Of a DNA stretch of 64,000 bases, positions 20,108 through 29,486 are shown piece by piece. Origin of the DNA: Enterobacter soli ATCC BAA-2102. Lineage in GTDB: Bacteria > Pseudomonadota > Gammaproteobacteria > Enterobacterales > Enterobacteriaceae. Both the position numbers and the translations under genes were made by a program. The stretch is from positions 124,001 to 188,000 of the forward strand of contig NZ_LXES01000003.1 in the NCBI RefSeq assembly GCF_001654845.1, in the 5' to 3' direction. Below the pieces are notes generated by a model that ran no database searches, was not told the DNA's origin, and saw only the letters and a program-made list of their open reading frames with translations. Numbering within the stretch: the stretch's first letter is position 1; each line of letters begins with the position of its first letter.

Positions 20108-20316
20108 ATCGGCAGGTTTGCAGACTAGAAATGCGGGTTGCGGGAATCAAATGCGCGCCAGAACGGCTGCGCTGAATTAGCGGAAAACGATGGTTCATTA
20201 TCTCGTATCACCTCCACGGCCGCTCCTGTTGAAACGGACCACAAGCCAAAGCTAAAAGTTCACTGCTTAACCCGGCTGGAAGTGGCGACACGATGAGTTC
20301 ATCGAGCGCTTTTTTT
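20108..20316 (+). ncRNA. candidate small RNA ending at an orphan terminator
   Basis: An intrinsic terminator at 20285-20316 (GCG, CGATG-AGTT-CATCG, CGC stem, then seven T) faces the plus strand, yet no gene lies upstream on that strand. TGGGTATAAC at 20098-20107 is an extended -10-like box that could start a transcript of about 200 bases; the -35 match is poor. The stretch has no start codon with a convincing ribosome site. This is inference from signals only; alternatively it is a 5' fragment of a longer metK leader transcript. Confidence 0.4.
20285..20316 (+). terminator. orphan intrinsic terminator upstream of metK
   Basis: Stem GCG/CGC with inner stem CGATG/CATCG and AGTT loop, then TTTTTTT. 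It faces the plus strand and lies 300 bases before metK, with no plus-strand gene before it. Confidence 0.75.
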
Positions 20317-20479
20317 GTATGAGCCGCGCGCCGCGTTTTATACCGAGAAGACGGTCAAATTGCAAAAGATTAATGCGCGTGTTGCCAGCGCCGTCAGGAA
20401 ATATTTCCAGCTTCGATTTCAACGCAGTGAGAGCTTAGTCAAAAAAAACTGGAAATCGGGTGAAGAAGTGACCTAAAAT

Positions 20480-20535
20480 AGACGTCCAGATGTTAATCCA
20501 TCCATACTGATTAACACTCAGACTGCCAGTGTCAA
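20480..20535. promoter_or_regulatory. Met-box (MetJ)-like tandem array upstream of metK
   Basis: Contiguous 8-base units starting AGACGTCC, AGATGTTA, ATCCATCC, ATACTGAT and later AGACTGCC. The first matches the MetJ consensus AGACGTCT at seven of eight positions; the others match at about four or five. MetJ with S-adenosylmethionine represses metK in E. coli through such arrays. The array ends just upstream of the TAGAAT -10 box. Confidence 0.6.
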
Positions 20536-20623
20536 AATCCTGCAGGCCTTGGTAGAATTATCTCCTATGGCTACTCCACACAGCAGCTTGAGCTAACCAA
20601 ATTCCTCTTAGGTGAAATAAAAC

Positions 20624-21778
20624 ATGGCAAAACACCTGTTTACGTCCGAGTCCGTATCAGAAGGACATCCTGATAAAATTGCTGACCAAATCTCCGATGC
20701 AGTGCTGGATGCGATCCTCGAGCAGGATCCAAAAGCGCGCGTAGCGTGTGAAACCTATGTCAAAACCGGCATGGTTCTGGTTGGCGGTGAGATCACCACC
20801 AGCGCATGGGTTGATATCGAAGAGATCACCCGTAACACGGTGCGTGAAATCGGTTATGTGCATTCTGATATGGGCTTTGATGCCAACTCTTGCGCAGTAC
20901 TGAGCGCAATCGGCAAACAGTCTCCAGACATCAACCAGGGTGTTGACCGTGCCGACCCGCTGGAACAGGGCGCGGGCGACCAGGGTCTGATGTTCGGTTA
21001 TGCAACCAACGAAACTGACGTGCTGATGCCAGCACCAGTGACCTACGCACACCGTCTGGTGCAGCGTCAGGCTGAAGTGCGTAAAAACGGCACCCTGCCG
21101 TGGCTGCGCCCGGATGCGAAAAGCCAGGTCACCTTCCAGTATGACGACGGCAAAATCGTCGGTATCGATGCCGTGGTTCTGTCCACTCAGCACGCCGAAG
21201 ATATTGATCAGAAATCTCTGCAAGAAGCCGTGATGGAAGAGATCATCAAGCCAGTTCTGCCTACCGAGTGGTTGAGCGCGTCGACCAAATTCTTCATCAA
21301 CCCAACCGGACGTTTTGTTATCGGTGGCCCAATGGGTGACTGTGGCCTGACCGGTCGTAAAATCATCGTTGATACCTACGGCGGCATGGCGCGTCACGGT
21401 GGCGGCGCATTCTCTGGTAAAGATCCGTCTAAAGTTGACCGTTCTGCTGCGTACGCTGCACGTTATGTTGCGAAAAACATCGTTGCTGCGGGCCTGGCTG
21501 ACCGTTGTGAGATTCAGGTTTCCTACGCAATTGGCGTAGCTGAACCAACCTCCATCATGGTTGAAACCTTCGGTACTGAAAAAGTGCCTTCTGAACAGCT
21601 GACCCTGCTGGTGCGCGAGTTCTTCGACCTGCGTCCATACGGCCTGATTCAGATGCTGGATCTGCTGCACCCAATCTACAAAGAAACCGCTGCGTACGGT
21701 CACTTTGGTCGTGAACATTTCCCATGGGAAAAAACCGACAAAGCCGCTCTGCTGCGTGAAGCTGCCGGTCTGAAATAA
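20624..21778 (+). CDS. metK: S-adenosylmethionine synthetase
   Basis: A 384-residue enzyme forming S-adenosylmethionine from methionine and ATP. Visible motifs are [15 protein letters not shown] (residues 11-25, ATP binding), [12 protein letters not shown] (the GAGDQG signature) and [19 protein letters not shown] (the glycine-rich phosphate loop). It has the E. coli length. Codon usage is strongly biased, as expected for an essential abundant protein. The Met-box-like array upstream and the terminator at 21798 frame it as a single-gene unit. Confidence 0.98.
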   Translation: MAKHLFTSESVSEGHPDKIADQISDAVLDAILEQDPKARVACETYVKTGMVLVGGEITTSAWVDIEEITRNTVREIGYVHSDMGFDANSCAVLSAIGKQSPDINQGVDRADPLEQGAGDQGLMFGYATNETDVLMPAPVTYAHRLVQRQAEVRKNGTLPWLRPDAKSQVTFQYDDGKIVGIDAVVLSTQHAEDIDQKSLQEAVMEEIIKPVLPTEWLSASTKFFINPTGRFVIGGPMGDCGLTGRKIIVDTYGGMARHGGGAFSGKDPSKVDRSAAYAARYVAKNIVAAGLADRCEIQVSYAIGVAEPTSIMVETFGTEKVPSEQLTLLVREFFDLRPYGLIQMLDLLHPIYKETAAYGHFGREHFPWEKTDKAALLREAAGLK

Positions 21779-21797
21779 TCGACTCACAGCGTTAAAC

Positions 21798-21827
21798 AGG
21801 CCAGCCTTTGCGCTGGCCTTTTTTATG
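21798..21827 (+). terminator. terminator after metK
   Basis: AGGCCAGC-CTTTGC-GCTGGCCTTTTTT, 20 bases past the stop. Confidence 0.92.
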
Positions 21828-21844
21828 TCGGGTGGCGGCTAAAC

Positions 21845-21860
21845 TTGAAACCGCTTACAC
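21845..21860. promoter_or_regulatory. distal GalR/GalS-like operator
   Basis: TTGAAACCGCTTACAC agrees with GTGTAANCGNTTACAC at 12 of the 14 defined positions. It lies 182 bases (centre to centre) upstream of the proximal operator at 22027, an arrangement that would permit repressor looping. Confidence 0.55.
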
Positions 21861-22026
21861 CACACCAAATATACCCTCCTTTCAGAATAATCCCTTTGCA
21901 TGATCGCCTTTCCTCTGCTGTTACATTTCATTTCAGTTAAGTCTGAAATTCAAACAAACTCGATGCACATCACTCAATTTATATCTATATTTTCAATGTC
22001 TTAATTAAAGTTACATCTACACACCA

Positions 22027-22042
22027 GTGTAACCGATTACAC
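22027..22042. promoter_or_regulatory. GalR/GalS operator of galP
   Basis: GTGTAACCGATTACAC is a perfect match to the GalR/GalS consensus GTGTAANCGNTTACAC. It lies 85 bases before the galP start codon. Confidence 0.85.
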
Positions 22043-22045
22043 CAA

Positions 22046-22061
22046 TGTGATTTGCCTCACA
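22046..22061. promoter_or_regulatory. CRP site of galP
   Basis: TGTGATTTGCCTCACA has both half-sites (TGTGA-N6-TCACA) perfect. It begins 4 bases after the proximal gal operator, so GalR/GalS and CRP would bind adjacent faces of the promoter. Confidence 0.85.
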
Positions 22062-22126
22062 TATTTTTACGCTCTACTAACCTACCCTTTACATCGATAA
22101 AACTGATAACCCAACTGGAGGGCATA

Positions 22127-23524
22127 ATGCCTGACAATAAAAAACAGGGGCGTACGTCCAACAAGGCGATGACTTTCTTCGTCTGCTTCCTCGCCGCCCT
22201 GGCAGGATTACTCTTTGGCCTGGATATCGGCGTGATTGCCGGCGCACTCCCTTTCATCACCGATGAATTCCAGATAACCGCCCACACTCAGGAATGGGTA
22301 GTAAGCTCCATGATGTTCGGTGCGGCCGTCGGCGCAGTCGGCAGCGGCTGGCTCTCCTTCAAACTGGGTCGTAAAAAAAGCCTGATGATCGGCGCTATTC
22401 TGTTCGTGGCCGGTTCACTGTTTTCTGCGGCGGCACCCAACGTAGAAGTACTGCTGGTATCCCGCGTGCTGCTCGGCCTGGCGGTTGGTGTGGCCTCTTA
22501 TACCGCTCCGCTTTACCTGTCAGAAATCGCACCAGAGAAAATCCGTGGCAGCATGATTTCGATGTACCAGTTGATGATCACCATCGGTATTCTGGGAGCC
22601 TACCTTTCCGATACCGCGTTCAGCTACAGCGGCGCCTGGCGCTGGATGCTCGGCGTCATTATCATCCCTGCGATCCTGCTGCTGATTGGTGTGTTCTTCC
22701 TGCCGGACAGCCCGCGCTGGTTTGCCGCGAAACGCCGCTTCGTGGATGCTGAGCGCGTGTTGTTACGCCTGCGCGATACCAGCGCAGAAGCGAAAAACGA
22801 ACTGGAAGAGATCCGCGAAAGCCTGAAGGTAAAACAGTCTGGTTGGGCGCTGTTCAAAGAGAACAGCAACTTCCGCCGCGCCGTATTCCTGGGCGTACTC
22901 CTTCAGGTGATGCAGCAGTTCACCGGGATGAACGTCATCATGTACTACGCGCCAAAAATCTTTGAGCTGGCGGGTTACACCAATACTACCGAGCAGATGT
23001 GGGGCACCGTGATCGTGGGCCTGACCAACGTGCTGGCTACCTTTATCGCCATTGGTCTGGTTGACCGCTGGGGACGCAAACCAACGCTAACCCTGGGCTT
23101 CCTGGTGATGGCGGTGGGGATGGGCGTCCTCGGTACAATGATGCATGTGGGCATTCACTCACCTTCTGCACAGTACTTTGCCGTAGCCATGCTGCTGATG
23201 TTTATCGTCGGTTTTGCGATGAGTGCTGGCCCGCTGATTTGGGTCCTGTGCTCTGAGATCCAGCCGCTGAAAGGGCGTGATTTTGGTATCACCTGCTCTA
23301 CCGCAACCAACTGGATTGCCAACATGATTGTCGGCGCAACCTTCCTGACCATGCTCAATAGCCTGGGTAATGCCAACACCTTCTGGGTTTACTCTGGTCT
23401 GAACCTGTTCTTTATTGTGCTGACGGTGTGGCTGGTTCCAGAAACCAAACACGTGTCGCTGGAACATATCGAACGTAACCTGATGAAAGGCCGCCCATTG
23501 CGCGAGATTGGCGCACACGACTGA
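22127..23524 (+). CDS. galP: galactose-proton symporter GalP
   Basis: A 465-residue sugar porter of the major facilitator superfamily with 12 membrane segments. Motifs visible are [16 protein letters not shown] (the loop 2-3 signature), PESPRW-like [13 protein letters not shown] after segment 6, [18 protein letters not shown] in segment 7 (sugar binding QQFTGMN), and [13 protein letters not shown] at the end. The start at 22127 has TGGAGGGCATA just before it and matches E. coli GalP. Upstream in-frame codons to 22052 overlap the CRP site and are not coding. It is controlled by GalR/GalS and CRP. Confidence 0.97.
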   Translation: MPDNKKQGRTSNKAMTFFVCFLAALAGLLFGLDIGVIAGALPFITDEFQITAHTQEWVVSSMMFGAAVGAVGSGWLSFKLGRKKSLMIGAILFVAGSLFSAAAPNVEVLLVSRVLLGLAVGVASYTAPLYLSEIAPEKIRGSMISMYQLMITIGILGAYLSDTAFSYSGAWRWMLGVIIIPAILLLIGVFFLPDSPRWFAAKRRFVDAERVLLRLRDTSAEAKNELEEIRESLKVKQSGWALFKENSNFRRAVFLGVLLQVMQQFTGMNVIMYYAPKIFELAGYTNTTEQMWGTVIVGLTNVLATFIAIGLVDRWGRKPTLTLGFLVMAVGMGVLGTMMHVGIHSPSAQYFAVAMLLMFIVGFAMSAGPLIWVLCSEIQPLKGRDFGITCSTATNWIANMIVGATFLTMLNSLGNANTFWVYSGLNLFFIVLTVWLVPETKHVSLEHIERNLMKGRPLREIGAHD

Positions 23525-23583
23525 CCTGCCTGCGGGGAGGAGCCTCTTGCACCTCCCTTTCGCAAGCTCTATGCTCTGCCCCT

Positions 23584-24081
23584 ATGAAAACTCCCCGTCT
23601 TCCCATTGCTATTCAGCAGGCCGTGATGCGCAGCCTGCGGGAAAAACTCGCTCTGGCAAACCAGAAGCTCGGTCGCAATTACCCGGAACCTAAGCTCGTC
23701 TATCAGCAACGCGGAACCTCTGCCGGAACGGCCTGGCTGGAGTCTTATGAAATTCGTCTGAACCCGGTGCTGATGATGGAAAACCAGCAGGCGTTTATCG
23801 ATGAAGTGGTTCCGCACGAGCTGGCGCACCTGCTGGTCTGGAAACACTTTGGGCGCGTGGCGCCGCACGGCAAAGAGTGGAAATGGATGATGGAAGCCGT
23901 ACTTGGCGTTCCTGCACGCAGAACCCATCAGTTCGAGCTTGAGTCTGTTCGCCGCAATACCTTTCCCTACCGCTGTCAGTGCCAGCAGCATCAGCTGACT
24001 GTTCGCCGTCATAATCGCGTGGTACGCGGTGAAGCTACCTATCGCTGCGTCAAGTGCGGCGAGCCACTGGTTGCAGAATAA
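23584..24081 (+). CDS. sprT: SprT zinc-metalloprotease-fold protein
   Basis: A 165-residue protein equal in length to E. coli SprT. The [12 protein letters not shown] run (near residues 78-89) is the zinc-binding HExxH motif of the SprT/Spartan family, with the third His likely in APHGKEW. The C-terminal third has a CQCQQH and CVKCG cysteine pair set, probably a zinc ribbon. Eukaryotic Spartan cleaves DNA-protein crosslinks; the bacterial role is not established. It follows galP by 59 bases in the conserved galP-sprT-endA order. Confidence 0.94.
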   Translation: MKTPRLPIAIQQAVMRSLREKLALANQKLGRNYPEPKLVYQQRGTSAGTAWLESYEIRLNPVLMMENQQAFIDEVVPHELAHLLVWKHFGRVAPHGKEWKWMMEAVLGVPARRTHQFELESVRRNTFPYRCQCQQHQLTVRRHNRVVRGEATYRCVKCGEPLVAE

Positions 24082-24175
24082 TCAATTGAACAATCAGGAA
24101 CTTTCCTGATCTGACTGATTGCATACAGGAACAACTTTCGTTACGTTGCGGGCTCGTTTTGACACGGAGTTAACG

Positions 24176-24883
24176 ATGTCCCGTACTATTTCTCTCGCGG
24201 TCGCTTTTCTGGCGACGGCATGCTCAGGCTATACGCTGGCCGACGGTATCAACAGTTTCTCTCAGGCTAAGACCGCTGGTGTAAAGGTTAATGCCGACGT
24301 TCCAGGTGATTTCTACTGTGGCTGTAAGATTAACTGGCAGGGTAAAAAAGGGGTCGTTGATCTCGAATCCTGCGGCTATAAAGTGCGTAAAAACGAAAAC
24401 CGCGCCAGCCGAATCGAATGGGAACACGTTGTCCCGGCATGGCAGTTTGGCCATCAGCGCCAGTGCTGGCAGGACGGCGGGCGTAAAAATTGCGCCAAAG
24501 ACCCGGTCTATCGCCAGATGGAAAGCGATATGCACAACCTGCAACCGGCGGTGGGCGAAGTGAACGGCGATCGCGGCAACTTTATGTACGGCCAGTGGAA
24601 TGGCGGCGAGGGTCAGTACGGACAGTGCGCCATGAAGGTAGATTTTAAAGAGAAAGTGGCTGAGCCACCGGCTCGTGCGCGCGGCAGTATCGCCCGCACC
24701 TACTTCTATATGCGCGACCGTTACGACCTCACCCTCTCCCGCCAGCAGACACAGCTGTTTAATGCCTGGGATAAGCAGTATCCGGTCACCGACTGGGAGT
24801 GTCAGCGCGACGAACGCATCGCCAAAGCCCAGGGGAATCATAACCCTTATGTCCAGCGCGCTTGCCAGGCGCAAAAGAGCTAA
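24176..24883 (+). CDS. endA: periplasmic DNA-specific endonuclease I
   Basis: A 235-residue secreted nuclease with a signal peptide of about 22 residues ending LADG. The EndA/NucM fold is visible: [14 protein letters not shown] contains the catalytic His and metal-binding region, and [25 protein letters not shown] is the conserved second motif (quoted here as [16 protein letters not shown]). Eight or more cysteines suggest several disulfides formed in the periplasm. The ATG at 24176 has CGGAGTTAACG before it; an in-frame TTG at 24119 lacks support. The length matches E. coli EndA. Confidence 0.95.
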   Translation: MSRTISLAVAFLATACSGYTLADGINSFSQAKTAGVKVNADVPGDFYCGCKINWQGKKGVVDLESCGYKVRKNENRASRIEWEHVVPAWQFGHQRQCWQDGGRKNCAKDPVYRQMESDMHNLQPAVGEVNGDRGNFMYGQWNGGEGQYGQCAMKVDFKEKVAEPPARARGSIARTYFYMRDRYDLTLSRQQTQLFNAWDKQYPVTDWECQRDERIAKAQGNHNPYVQRACQAQKS

Positions 24884-24935
24884 CCTACACTAGCGGCAAT
24901 TCGCTTACATTGCATGACACACGGAATTTCTGACT

Positions 24936-25667
24936 ATGCGCATTCCCCGCATCTACCACCCTGAACTGATTACCGCAGGTCGCGAAATCGCCCTGTCCGA
25001 CGAAGCCGCTAACCATGTTGGCCGCGTGCTGCGCATGGGCGCAGGCCAGGCTATCCAGCTTTTCGACGGCTCAAATCAGGTTTTCGACGCTGAAATCACC
25101 CGTGCTGATAAGAAGAGCGTGCACGTCAATGTGCTGCGTGGCGAAGTGGATGACCGTGAATCGCCGCTGCATATTCATTTAGGCCAGGTGATGTCGCGCG
25201 GTGAAAAGATGGAATTCACCATCCAGAAATCGATCGAACTGGGTGTAAGCCTCATTACGCCACTTTTTTCTGAGCGCTGTGGCGTTAAACTGGATGCGGA
25301 ACGTCTGAACAAAAAGATCCAGCAGTGGCAGAAAATCGCCATTGCCGCCTGTGAACAGAGTGGCCGTAACCGTATCCCGGAGATCCGCCCGGCGATGGAT
25401 CTGGAAGACTGGTGTGCTGAACAGGACAGCGGGCTTAAGCTCAACCTCCACCCGCGCGCCAGCGCCAGTATTAATACGCTGCCGCTGCCCGTTGAACGCA
25501 TTCGCCTGTTGATTGGCCCGGAAGGCGGCCTGTCCGCTGACGAAATTGCTATGACGGCACGTTACGAGTTTACTGATATTCTGTTGGGACCTCGCGTTCT
25601 GCGCACTGAGACAACGGCACTCACTGCCATTACCGCGCTGCAAGTGCGGTTTGGCGATCTGGGTTGA
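24936..25667 (+). CDS. rsmE: 16S rRNA m3U1498 methyltransferase
   Basis: A 243-residue SPOUT-family methyltransferase. The N-terminal PUA-like domain (residues 1-70) precedes the trefoil-knot domain, whose signature [14 protein letters not shown] (near residue 190) and [17 protein letters not shown] bind S-adenosylmethionine. It modifies uridine 1498 of 16S rRNA in the small subunit. Its length equals E. coli RsmE. It lies 19 bases upstream of gshB and is probably co-transcribed with it. Confidence 0.96.
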   Translation: MRIPRIYHPELITAGREIALSDEAANHVGRVLRMGAGQAIQLFDGSNQVFDAEITRADKKSVHVNVLRGEVDDRESPLHIHLGQVMSRGEKMEFTIQKSIELGVSLITPLFSERCGVKLDAERLNKKIQQWQKIAIAACEQSGRNRIPEIRPAMDLEDWCAEQDSGLKLNLHPRASASINTLPLPVERIRLLIGPEGGLSADEIAMTARYEFTDILLGPRVLRTETTALTAITALQVRFGDLG

Positions 25668-25686
25668 AGCATTATTGGAGAGGAAC

Positions 25687-26634
25687 ATGATCAAGCTCGG
25701 CATCGTGATGGATCCCATCGCAAACATTAACATCAAGAAAGATTCCAGCTTCGCTATGCTGCTGGAAGCACAGCGTCGCGGCTATGAACTCCACTACATG
25801 GAGATGAACGATCTCTACCTGATCAACGGCGAAGCCCGCGCACGCACCCGTATTGTTAACGTCGAGCAGAACTACGATAAATGGTACGAATTCGGCACCG
25901 AGCAGGATATCCAGCTTGCCGATCTCGATGTGATCCTGATGCGTAAAGATCCGCCGTTCGACACCGAATTTATCTACTGCACCTATATCCTTGAGCGTGC
26001 AGAAGAGAAAGGCACGCTGATCGTGAACAAACCGCAGAGCCTGCGCGACTGTAACGAGAAGCTCTACACCGCCTGGTTCTCTGATTTGACGCCAGAAACG
26101 CTGGTGACCCGCAGTAAGGCCCAGCTGAAAGCCTTCTGGCAGAAGCACGGCGATATCATCATGAAACCGCTGGACGGTATGGGCGGCGCATCGATTTTCC
26201 GCGTGAAAGAGAGCGACCCGAACATTGGTGTGATTGCCGAAACGCTGACCGAACTGGGTACCCGTTACTGCATGGCGCAAAACTATCTGCCTGCCATTGT
26301 CGATGGTGACAAGCGCGTTCTGGTGGTGGATGGCGAACCGGTTCCTTACTGCCTGGCCCGTATCCCGCAGGGTGGCGAAACCCGTGGTAACCTGGCGGCC
26401 GGTGGCCGTGGCGAACCGCGTCCGTTGACCGAAAGCGACTGGGAAATTGCCCGCCGCGTCGGCCCAACGCTTAAAGCCAAAGGCCTGATCTTCGTCGGCC
26501 TGGATATCATCGGCGACCGTCTGACCGAAGTGAACGTCACCAGCCCAACCTGCATTCGTGAAATCGAGGCCGAATTCCCTGTCTCGATCACCGGAATGCT
26601 GATGGACGCTATCGAAAAACGTTTACAGAAATAA
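25687..26634 (+). CDS. gshB: glutathione synthetase
   Basis: A 315-residue ATP-grasp enzyme that adds glycine to gamma-glutamylcysteine. MIKLGIVMDPIANINIKKDS is the family start, and the ATG at 25687 follows GAGAGGAAC. ATP-grasp elements include IIMKPLDGMGGASIFRVKE (the flexible loop) and INVTSP-like VNVTSPTCIREIE near the C-terminus. The length equals E. coli GshB. It makes the thiol used later by gss (61.1 kb). A terminator-like stem follows at 26641. Confidence 0.97.
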   Translation: MIKLGIVMDPIANINIKKDSSFAMLLEAQRRGYELHYMEMNDLYLINGEARARTRIVNVEQNYDKWYEFGTEQDIQLADLDVILMRKDPPFDTEFIYCTYILERAEEKGTLIVNKPQSLRDCNEKLYTAWFSDLTPETLVTRSKAQLKAFWQKHGDIIMKPLDGMGGASIFRVKESDPNIGVIAETLTELGTRYCMAQNYLPAIVDGDKRVLVVDGEPVPYCLARIPQGGETRGNLAAGGRGEPRPLTESDWEIARRVGPTLKAKGLIFVGLDIIGDRLTEVNVTSPTCIREIEAEFPVSITGMLMDAIEKRLQK

Positions 26635-26640
26635 CCTGTG

Positions 26641-26685
26641 ACAGCGCCTGAGTTTGTCCCCATACTGGGCGCTGTCGCTTTTTAA
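26641..26685 (+). terminator. terminator between gshB and yqgE
   Basis: ACAGCGCC ... GGGCGCTGT with a long loop, then CGCTTTTTAAA. It lies 6 bases past the gshB stop. Confidence 0.75.
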
Positions 26686-26708
26686 ACCAGGAAACAGAAC
26701 CTCTGACA

Positions 26709-27269
26709 ATGAATTTACAGCATCACTTTCTTATTGCCATGCCTGCTCTCCAGGATCCCATTTTCCGCCGTTCCGTCGTTTATATCTGTGAATACAATGA
26801 AGACGGTGCGATGGGTATCATCATTAATAAGCCTCTGGAAAACCTACAAATCGAAGGCATTCTGGAAAAACTAAAAATCACCACTGAAGAGCGTCTGCCT
26901 GAAATCCGTCTTGATAAGCCAGTGATGTTAGGCGGGCCGCTGGCTGAAGATCGCGGTTTTATCCTGCATACGCCGCCGGGTTTCTCTTCCAGCATCCGGA
27001 TCTCGGATAACACCGTAGTCACCACTTCGCGCGACGTGCTTGAAACACTGGGTACCGCCGAACAGCCTTCGGAAGTGCTGGTTGCGCTGGGCTATGCGTC
27101 CTGGGAAAAAGGCCAGCTTGAACAGGAGATCCTGGATAACGCATGGCTGACTGCGCCTGCGGATCTGAACATTCTGTTTAAGACCCCTATCGCCGATCGC
27201 TGGCGTGATGCGGCTAAACTTATCGGCATTGATATTCTGACCATGCCGGGCGTAGCGGGGCACGCGTAA
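26709..27269 (+). CDS. yqgE: YqgE/AlgH family protein
   Basis: A 186-residue cytoplasmic protein of the UPF0301/AlgH family, aligning along E. coli YqgE. The typical start [21 protein letters not shown] and the internal [18 protein letters not shown] are visible. The biochemical role is unknown; in Pseudomonas AlgH influences alginate production. Its TAA stop shares one base with the ATG of yqgF (27269), so the two are translationally coupled, as across the gamma-proteobacteria. Confidence 0.94.
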   Translation: MNLQHHFLIAMPALQDPIFRRSVVYICEYNEDGAMGIIINKPLENLQIEGILEKLKITTEERLPEIRLDKPVMLGGPLAEDRGFILHTPPGFSSSIRISDNTVVTTSRDVLETLGTAEQPSEVLVALGYASWEKGQLEQEILDNAWLTAPADLNILFKTPIADRWRDAAKLIGIDILTMPGVAGHA

Positions 27270-27685
27270 TGAGCGGTACGCTTTTAGCTTTTGATTTTGG
27301 TACCCGCAGTATTGGCGTTGCCGTCGGCCAGCGCATTACCGGCACGGCGCGCCCGCTGACGGCGTTAAAAGCGAACGATGGCACGCCAGACTGGACGCTG
27401 ATCGAACGCCTGCTCAAAGAGTGGCAACCGGATGACGTTATCGTTGGGCTACCGCTGAATATGGATGGCACCGAACAGCCGCTCACCGCGCGCGCACGTA
27501 AGTTCGCCAACAAAATCCACGGCCGCTTTGGGGTATCGGTAAAGCTGCACGACGAACGCCTGAGCACCGTCGAAGCCCGCGCAGGCCTGTTTGAGCACGG
27601 CGGTTTCAGGGCGCTCAACAAAGGCAGCGTGGACTCAGCCTCTGCCGTAGTGATCCTCGAAAGCTATTTCGAACAGGGCTACTGA
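27269..27685 (+). CDS. yqgF: Holliday junction resolvase-like/16S rRNA processing protein YqgF
   Basis: A 138-residue RNase H-fold protein (also named RuvX). The first acidic motif [15 protein letters not shown] (residues 5-19) carries the catalytic Asp, DERLSTVEA is the second motif, and [15 protein letters not shown] the third. E. coli YqgF is needed for 16S rRNA 5'-end maturation and antitermination at Rho sites. The start overlaps the yqgE stop by one base. Its 3' end overlaps the stop of the convergent IclR-family gene by 7 bases. Confidence 0.94.
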   Translation: MSGTLLAFDFGTRSIGVAVGQRITGTARPLTALKANDGTPDWTLIERLLKEWQPDDVIVGLPLNMDGTEQPLTARARKFANKIHGRFGVSVKLHDERLSTVEARAGLFEHGGFRALNKGSVDSASAVVILESYFEQGY

Positions 27686-28401
27686 GCTTCTTCTGAATTG
27701 CCCGTAAAATCGGGCATTTCCAGCAGCTTAGCGTTGAGTTCCTGTAGCGCCTGAAGACGTGCTTCCACCACATCATCCCCGACATTCCACATCCCGGCAA
27801 ATGCCAGCGCAGCATGATGCGCACCAACCGGAATCGCCATCGACACTTCCCCATCATCGTGATGCCAGATAACGCGGCCAGTTTTACGCTGCTGCTCAAC
27901 GTGGGGCGCCAGGTTGCGCCACTGCTCGTCGGTGAAGCGTAATTTCAGCTGTTCGTCGCTCTCTTCTGCCAGCAAGGCCATGCCAATCACGGACTGCCAG
28001 GCCGGAAGCATCCGATAACCGGCCAGCGCCTGTGTCGTTTGGCTCCCAGGCACCGAGTGCCAGATATAGATAATCTGATCCTCCCACAGCACGCCGAGCG
28101 CGACGACAATATCGCGCGGCGCGTAACGCTCCAGTATGGGCAGGGCACGGGAAAAAAGCGCAGATCCACGAATGGACTGTGCCGCCAGGGCATGAATACC
28201 CGGCCCCGGCAGATAGCGGCGGTGTTCGTCCTGCATCGTCAGGCCAATCGAGGCCATTGTCATCAGCAGGCGGTTAGCGCGAGTGGTGTTAATTCCCATC
28301 AGACGCGCCAGCTCGCGACACCCAATCGCACGATCGCTGGACACCAGGTATTGCAGACAGCGTATACCGTCAATCAGGCTTTGATTTGGTTGTGATGACA
28401 T
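27679..28401 (-). CDS. IclR-family transcriptional regulator
   Basis: A 240-residue protein with an N-terminal winged helix-turn-helix (residues 9-65: [16 protein letters not shown] then [19 protein letters not shown]) and a C-terminal IclR effector domain (about 75-235, containing [14 protein letters not shown] and [19 protein letters not shown]). IclR regulators usually control catabolic operons next to them, but here both neighbours are housekeeping genes. In K-12 yqgF is followed directly by yggR, so this is an insertion relative to E. coli. The effector and target are unknown. The convergent 7-base overlap with yqgF leaves no room for a terminator between them. Confidence 0.88.
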   Translation of the reverse strand: MSSQPNQSLIDGIRCLQYLVSSDRAIGCRELARLMGINTTRANRLLMTMASIGLTMQDEHRRYLPGPGIHALAAQSIRGSALFSRALPILERYAPRDIVVALGVLWEDQIIYIWHSVPGSQTTQALAGYRMLPAWQSVIGMALLAEESDEQLKLRFTDEQWRNLAPHVEQQRKTGRVIWHHDDGEVSMAIPVGAHHAALAFAGMWNVGDDVVEARLQALQELNAKLLEMPDFTGNSEEAQ

Positions 28402-28461
28402 GGTTTCGTTTGCTCAAAAGGTAGAGAGTCGATTCTACCGCTCGCACGGATGGAAACAAGG

Positions 28462-29469
28462 TCAACCCGACGCAACGACTGACCTTTCGTGAAGCCGCCC
28501 CTGCGCTCTGCGCTCAGCAAAGCTTTGGTCAAAATTCTGCATCCCTGCCTGTTGCCCGGTCTGGATAATACCGGGCAACTGCCAGGTTTTGCCCTCGCGG
28601 ATAAGGTTTGCTGCCGCTGAGGTATTCACCAGCAGTTCGTACAGCGCCACGCGTCCTCCCTGGACGTCCCGACAAAGCTTTTGCGCCAGCACTGCGCGCA
28701 GACTACCCGCCAGTTGATTACGCACCGGGTCTTTTTCCTGTGCCGGAAAGGTATCGACCAGGCGCTCTATTGCCTGCGCTGCCCCACGCGTATGCAGCGT
28801 TGCCAGTACCAGATGGCCAGTCTCCGCCGCCGTAAGGGCCAGCCTGATCGTTTCGCTGTCGCGAAGCTCCCCTAATAAAATCACGTCAGGATCTTCACGT
28901 AATGCGGCGCGAAGCGCCTCTGCAAATGAAGGGCAGTGCTGACCTATCTCCCGCTGATGGATAAGACAGCGATCGCTTTGATAAATAAACTCAACCGGGT
29001 CTTCCAGCGTCAAAATGTGTTTATCGTAGTGGCGGTTAAGATGGTCCACCATTGCCGCAAGCGTAGTGGATTTGCCACTTCCGGTTGCTCCCGTCACCAG
29101 AATCAGACCGCTGTCTTTGTCCAGCAGTACCGGGAGCGTACGCGGCGCCCCCAGCGCCGAAAGCTGCGGGCAGTTTGCTGGCAAGAGTCTGAGCGTGAGT
29201 GAGGTACCGTTAATGTGGCTGAATGCGCTGCCGCGTAAACGCTGCTGGCTGGCGAGCGTCACGGCAAAATCGACCTGCCCGTTTGCCCACCAGGTCCCCT
29301 GTTGTTCGTCGTTAAGCCACGTTTTTAATAGCTGCGTAATATCCGGCGGCGGGAATGGCGCAGGTTCAAGAGTACCAGCCCTGCGCCAGCGTGGCGGTGA
29401 ATCACTGCACAGGTGTAGATCCGACACGTTATGCTTTACACTAAGGGCCACCATTTCTTCCATCACCAC
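28462..29469 (-). CDS. yggR: PilT-like secretion/retraction ATPase YggR
   Basis: A 335-residue ATPase of the GspE/PilT family. The Walker A motif is LVTGATGSGKSTTLAAM, the Asp box LTLEDPVEFIY, the Walker B-like DVILLGELRDSET, and the His box LVLATLHTRGAAQ. The start is set at the GTG at 29469 (VVMEEMVALSVK), because AAGGAG lies six bases upstream and E. coli YggR begins MNMEEI; ATG at 29463 is the alternative. It resembles twitching-motility PilT, but no pilin genes lie nearby. It is divergent from yggS with only 17 bases between start codons. Confidence 0.9.
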   Translation of the reverse strand: MVMEEMVALSVKHNVSDLHLCSDSPPRWRRAGTLEPAPFPPPDITQLLKTWLNDEQQGTWWANGQVDFAVTLASQQRLRGSAFSHINGTSLTLRLLPANCPQLSALGAPRTLPVLLDKDSGLILVTGATGSGKSTTLAAMVDHLNRHYDKHILTLEDPVEFIYQSDRCLIHQREIGQHCPSFAEALRAALREDPDVILLGELRDSETIRLALTAAETGHLVLATLHTRGAAQAIERLVDTFPAQEKDPVRNQLAGSLRAVLAQKLCRDVQGGRVALYELLVNTSAAANLIREGKTWQLPGIIQTGQQAGMQNFDQSFAERRAQGRLHERSVVASG

Positions 29470-29486
29470 ACGACTCTCCTTGGAAA

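Larger units (their letters stand above)
19961..20623. other. speA-metK intergenic region (663 bases)
   Basis: The longest gap in the window. From left to right it contains the yqgB promoter, a good intrinsic terminator on the plus strand at 20285-20316 that no gene explains, the Met-box-like array at 20480-20535, and the metK promoter (TAGAAT near 20553). I see no open frame with family similarity. The plus-strand stretch 20100-20316 is a candidate small RNA, described separately. Confidence 0.6.

Noticed and set aside
20657..21787. A 376-codon minus-strand frame opposite metK
   Set aside because: Shadow of S-adenosylmethionine synthetase; no recognisable domain or ribosome site.
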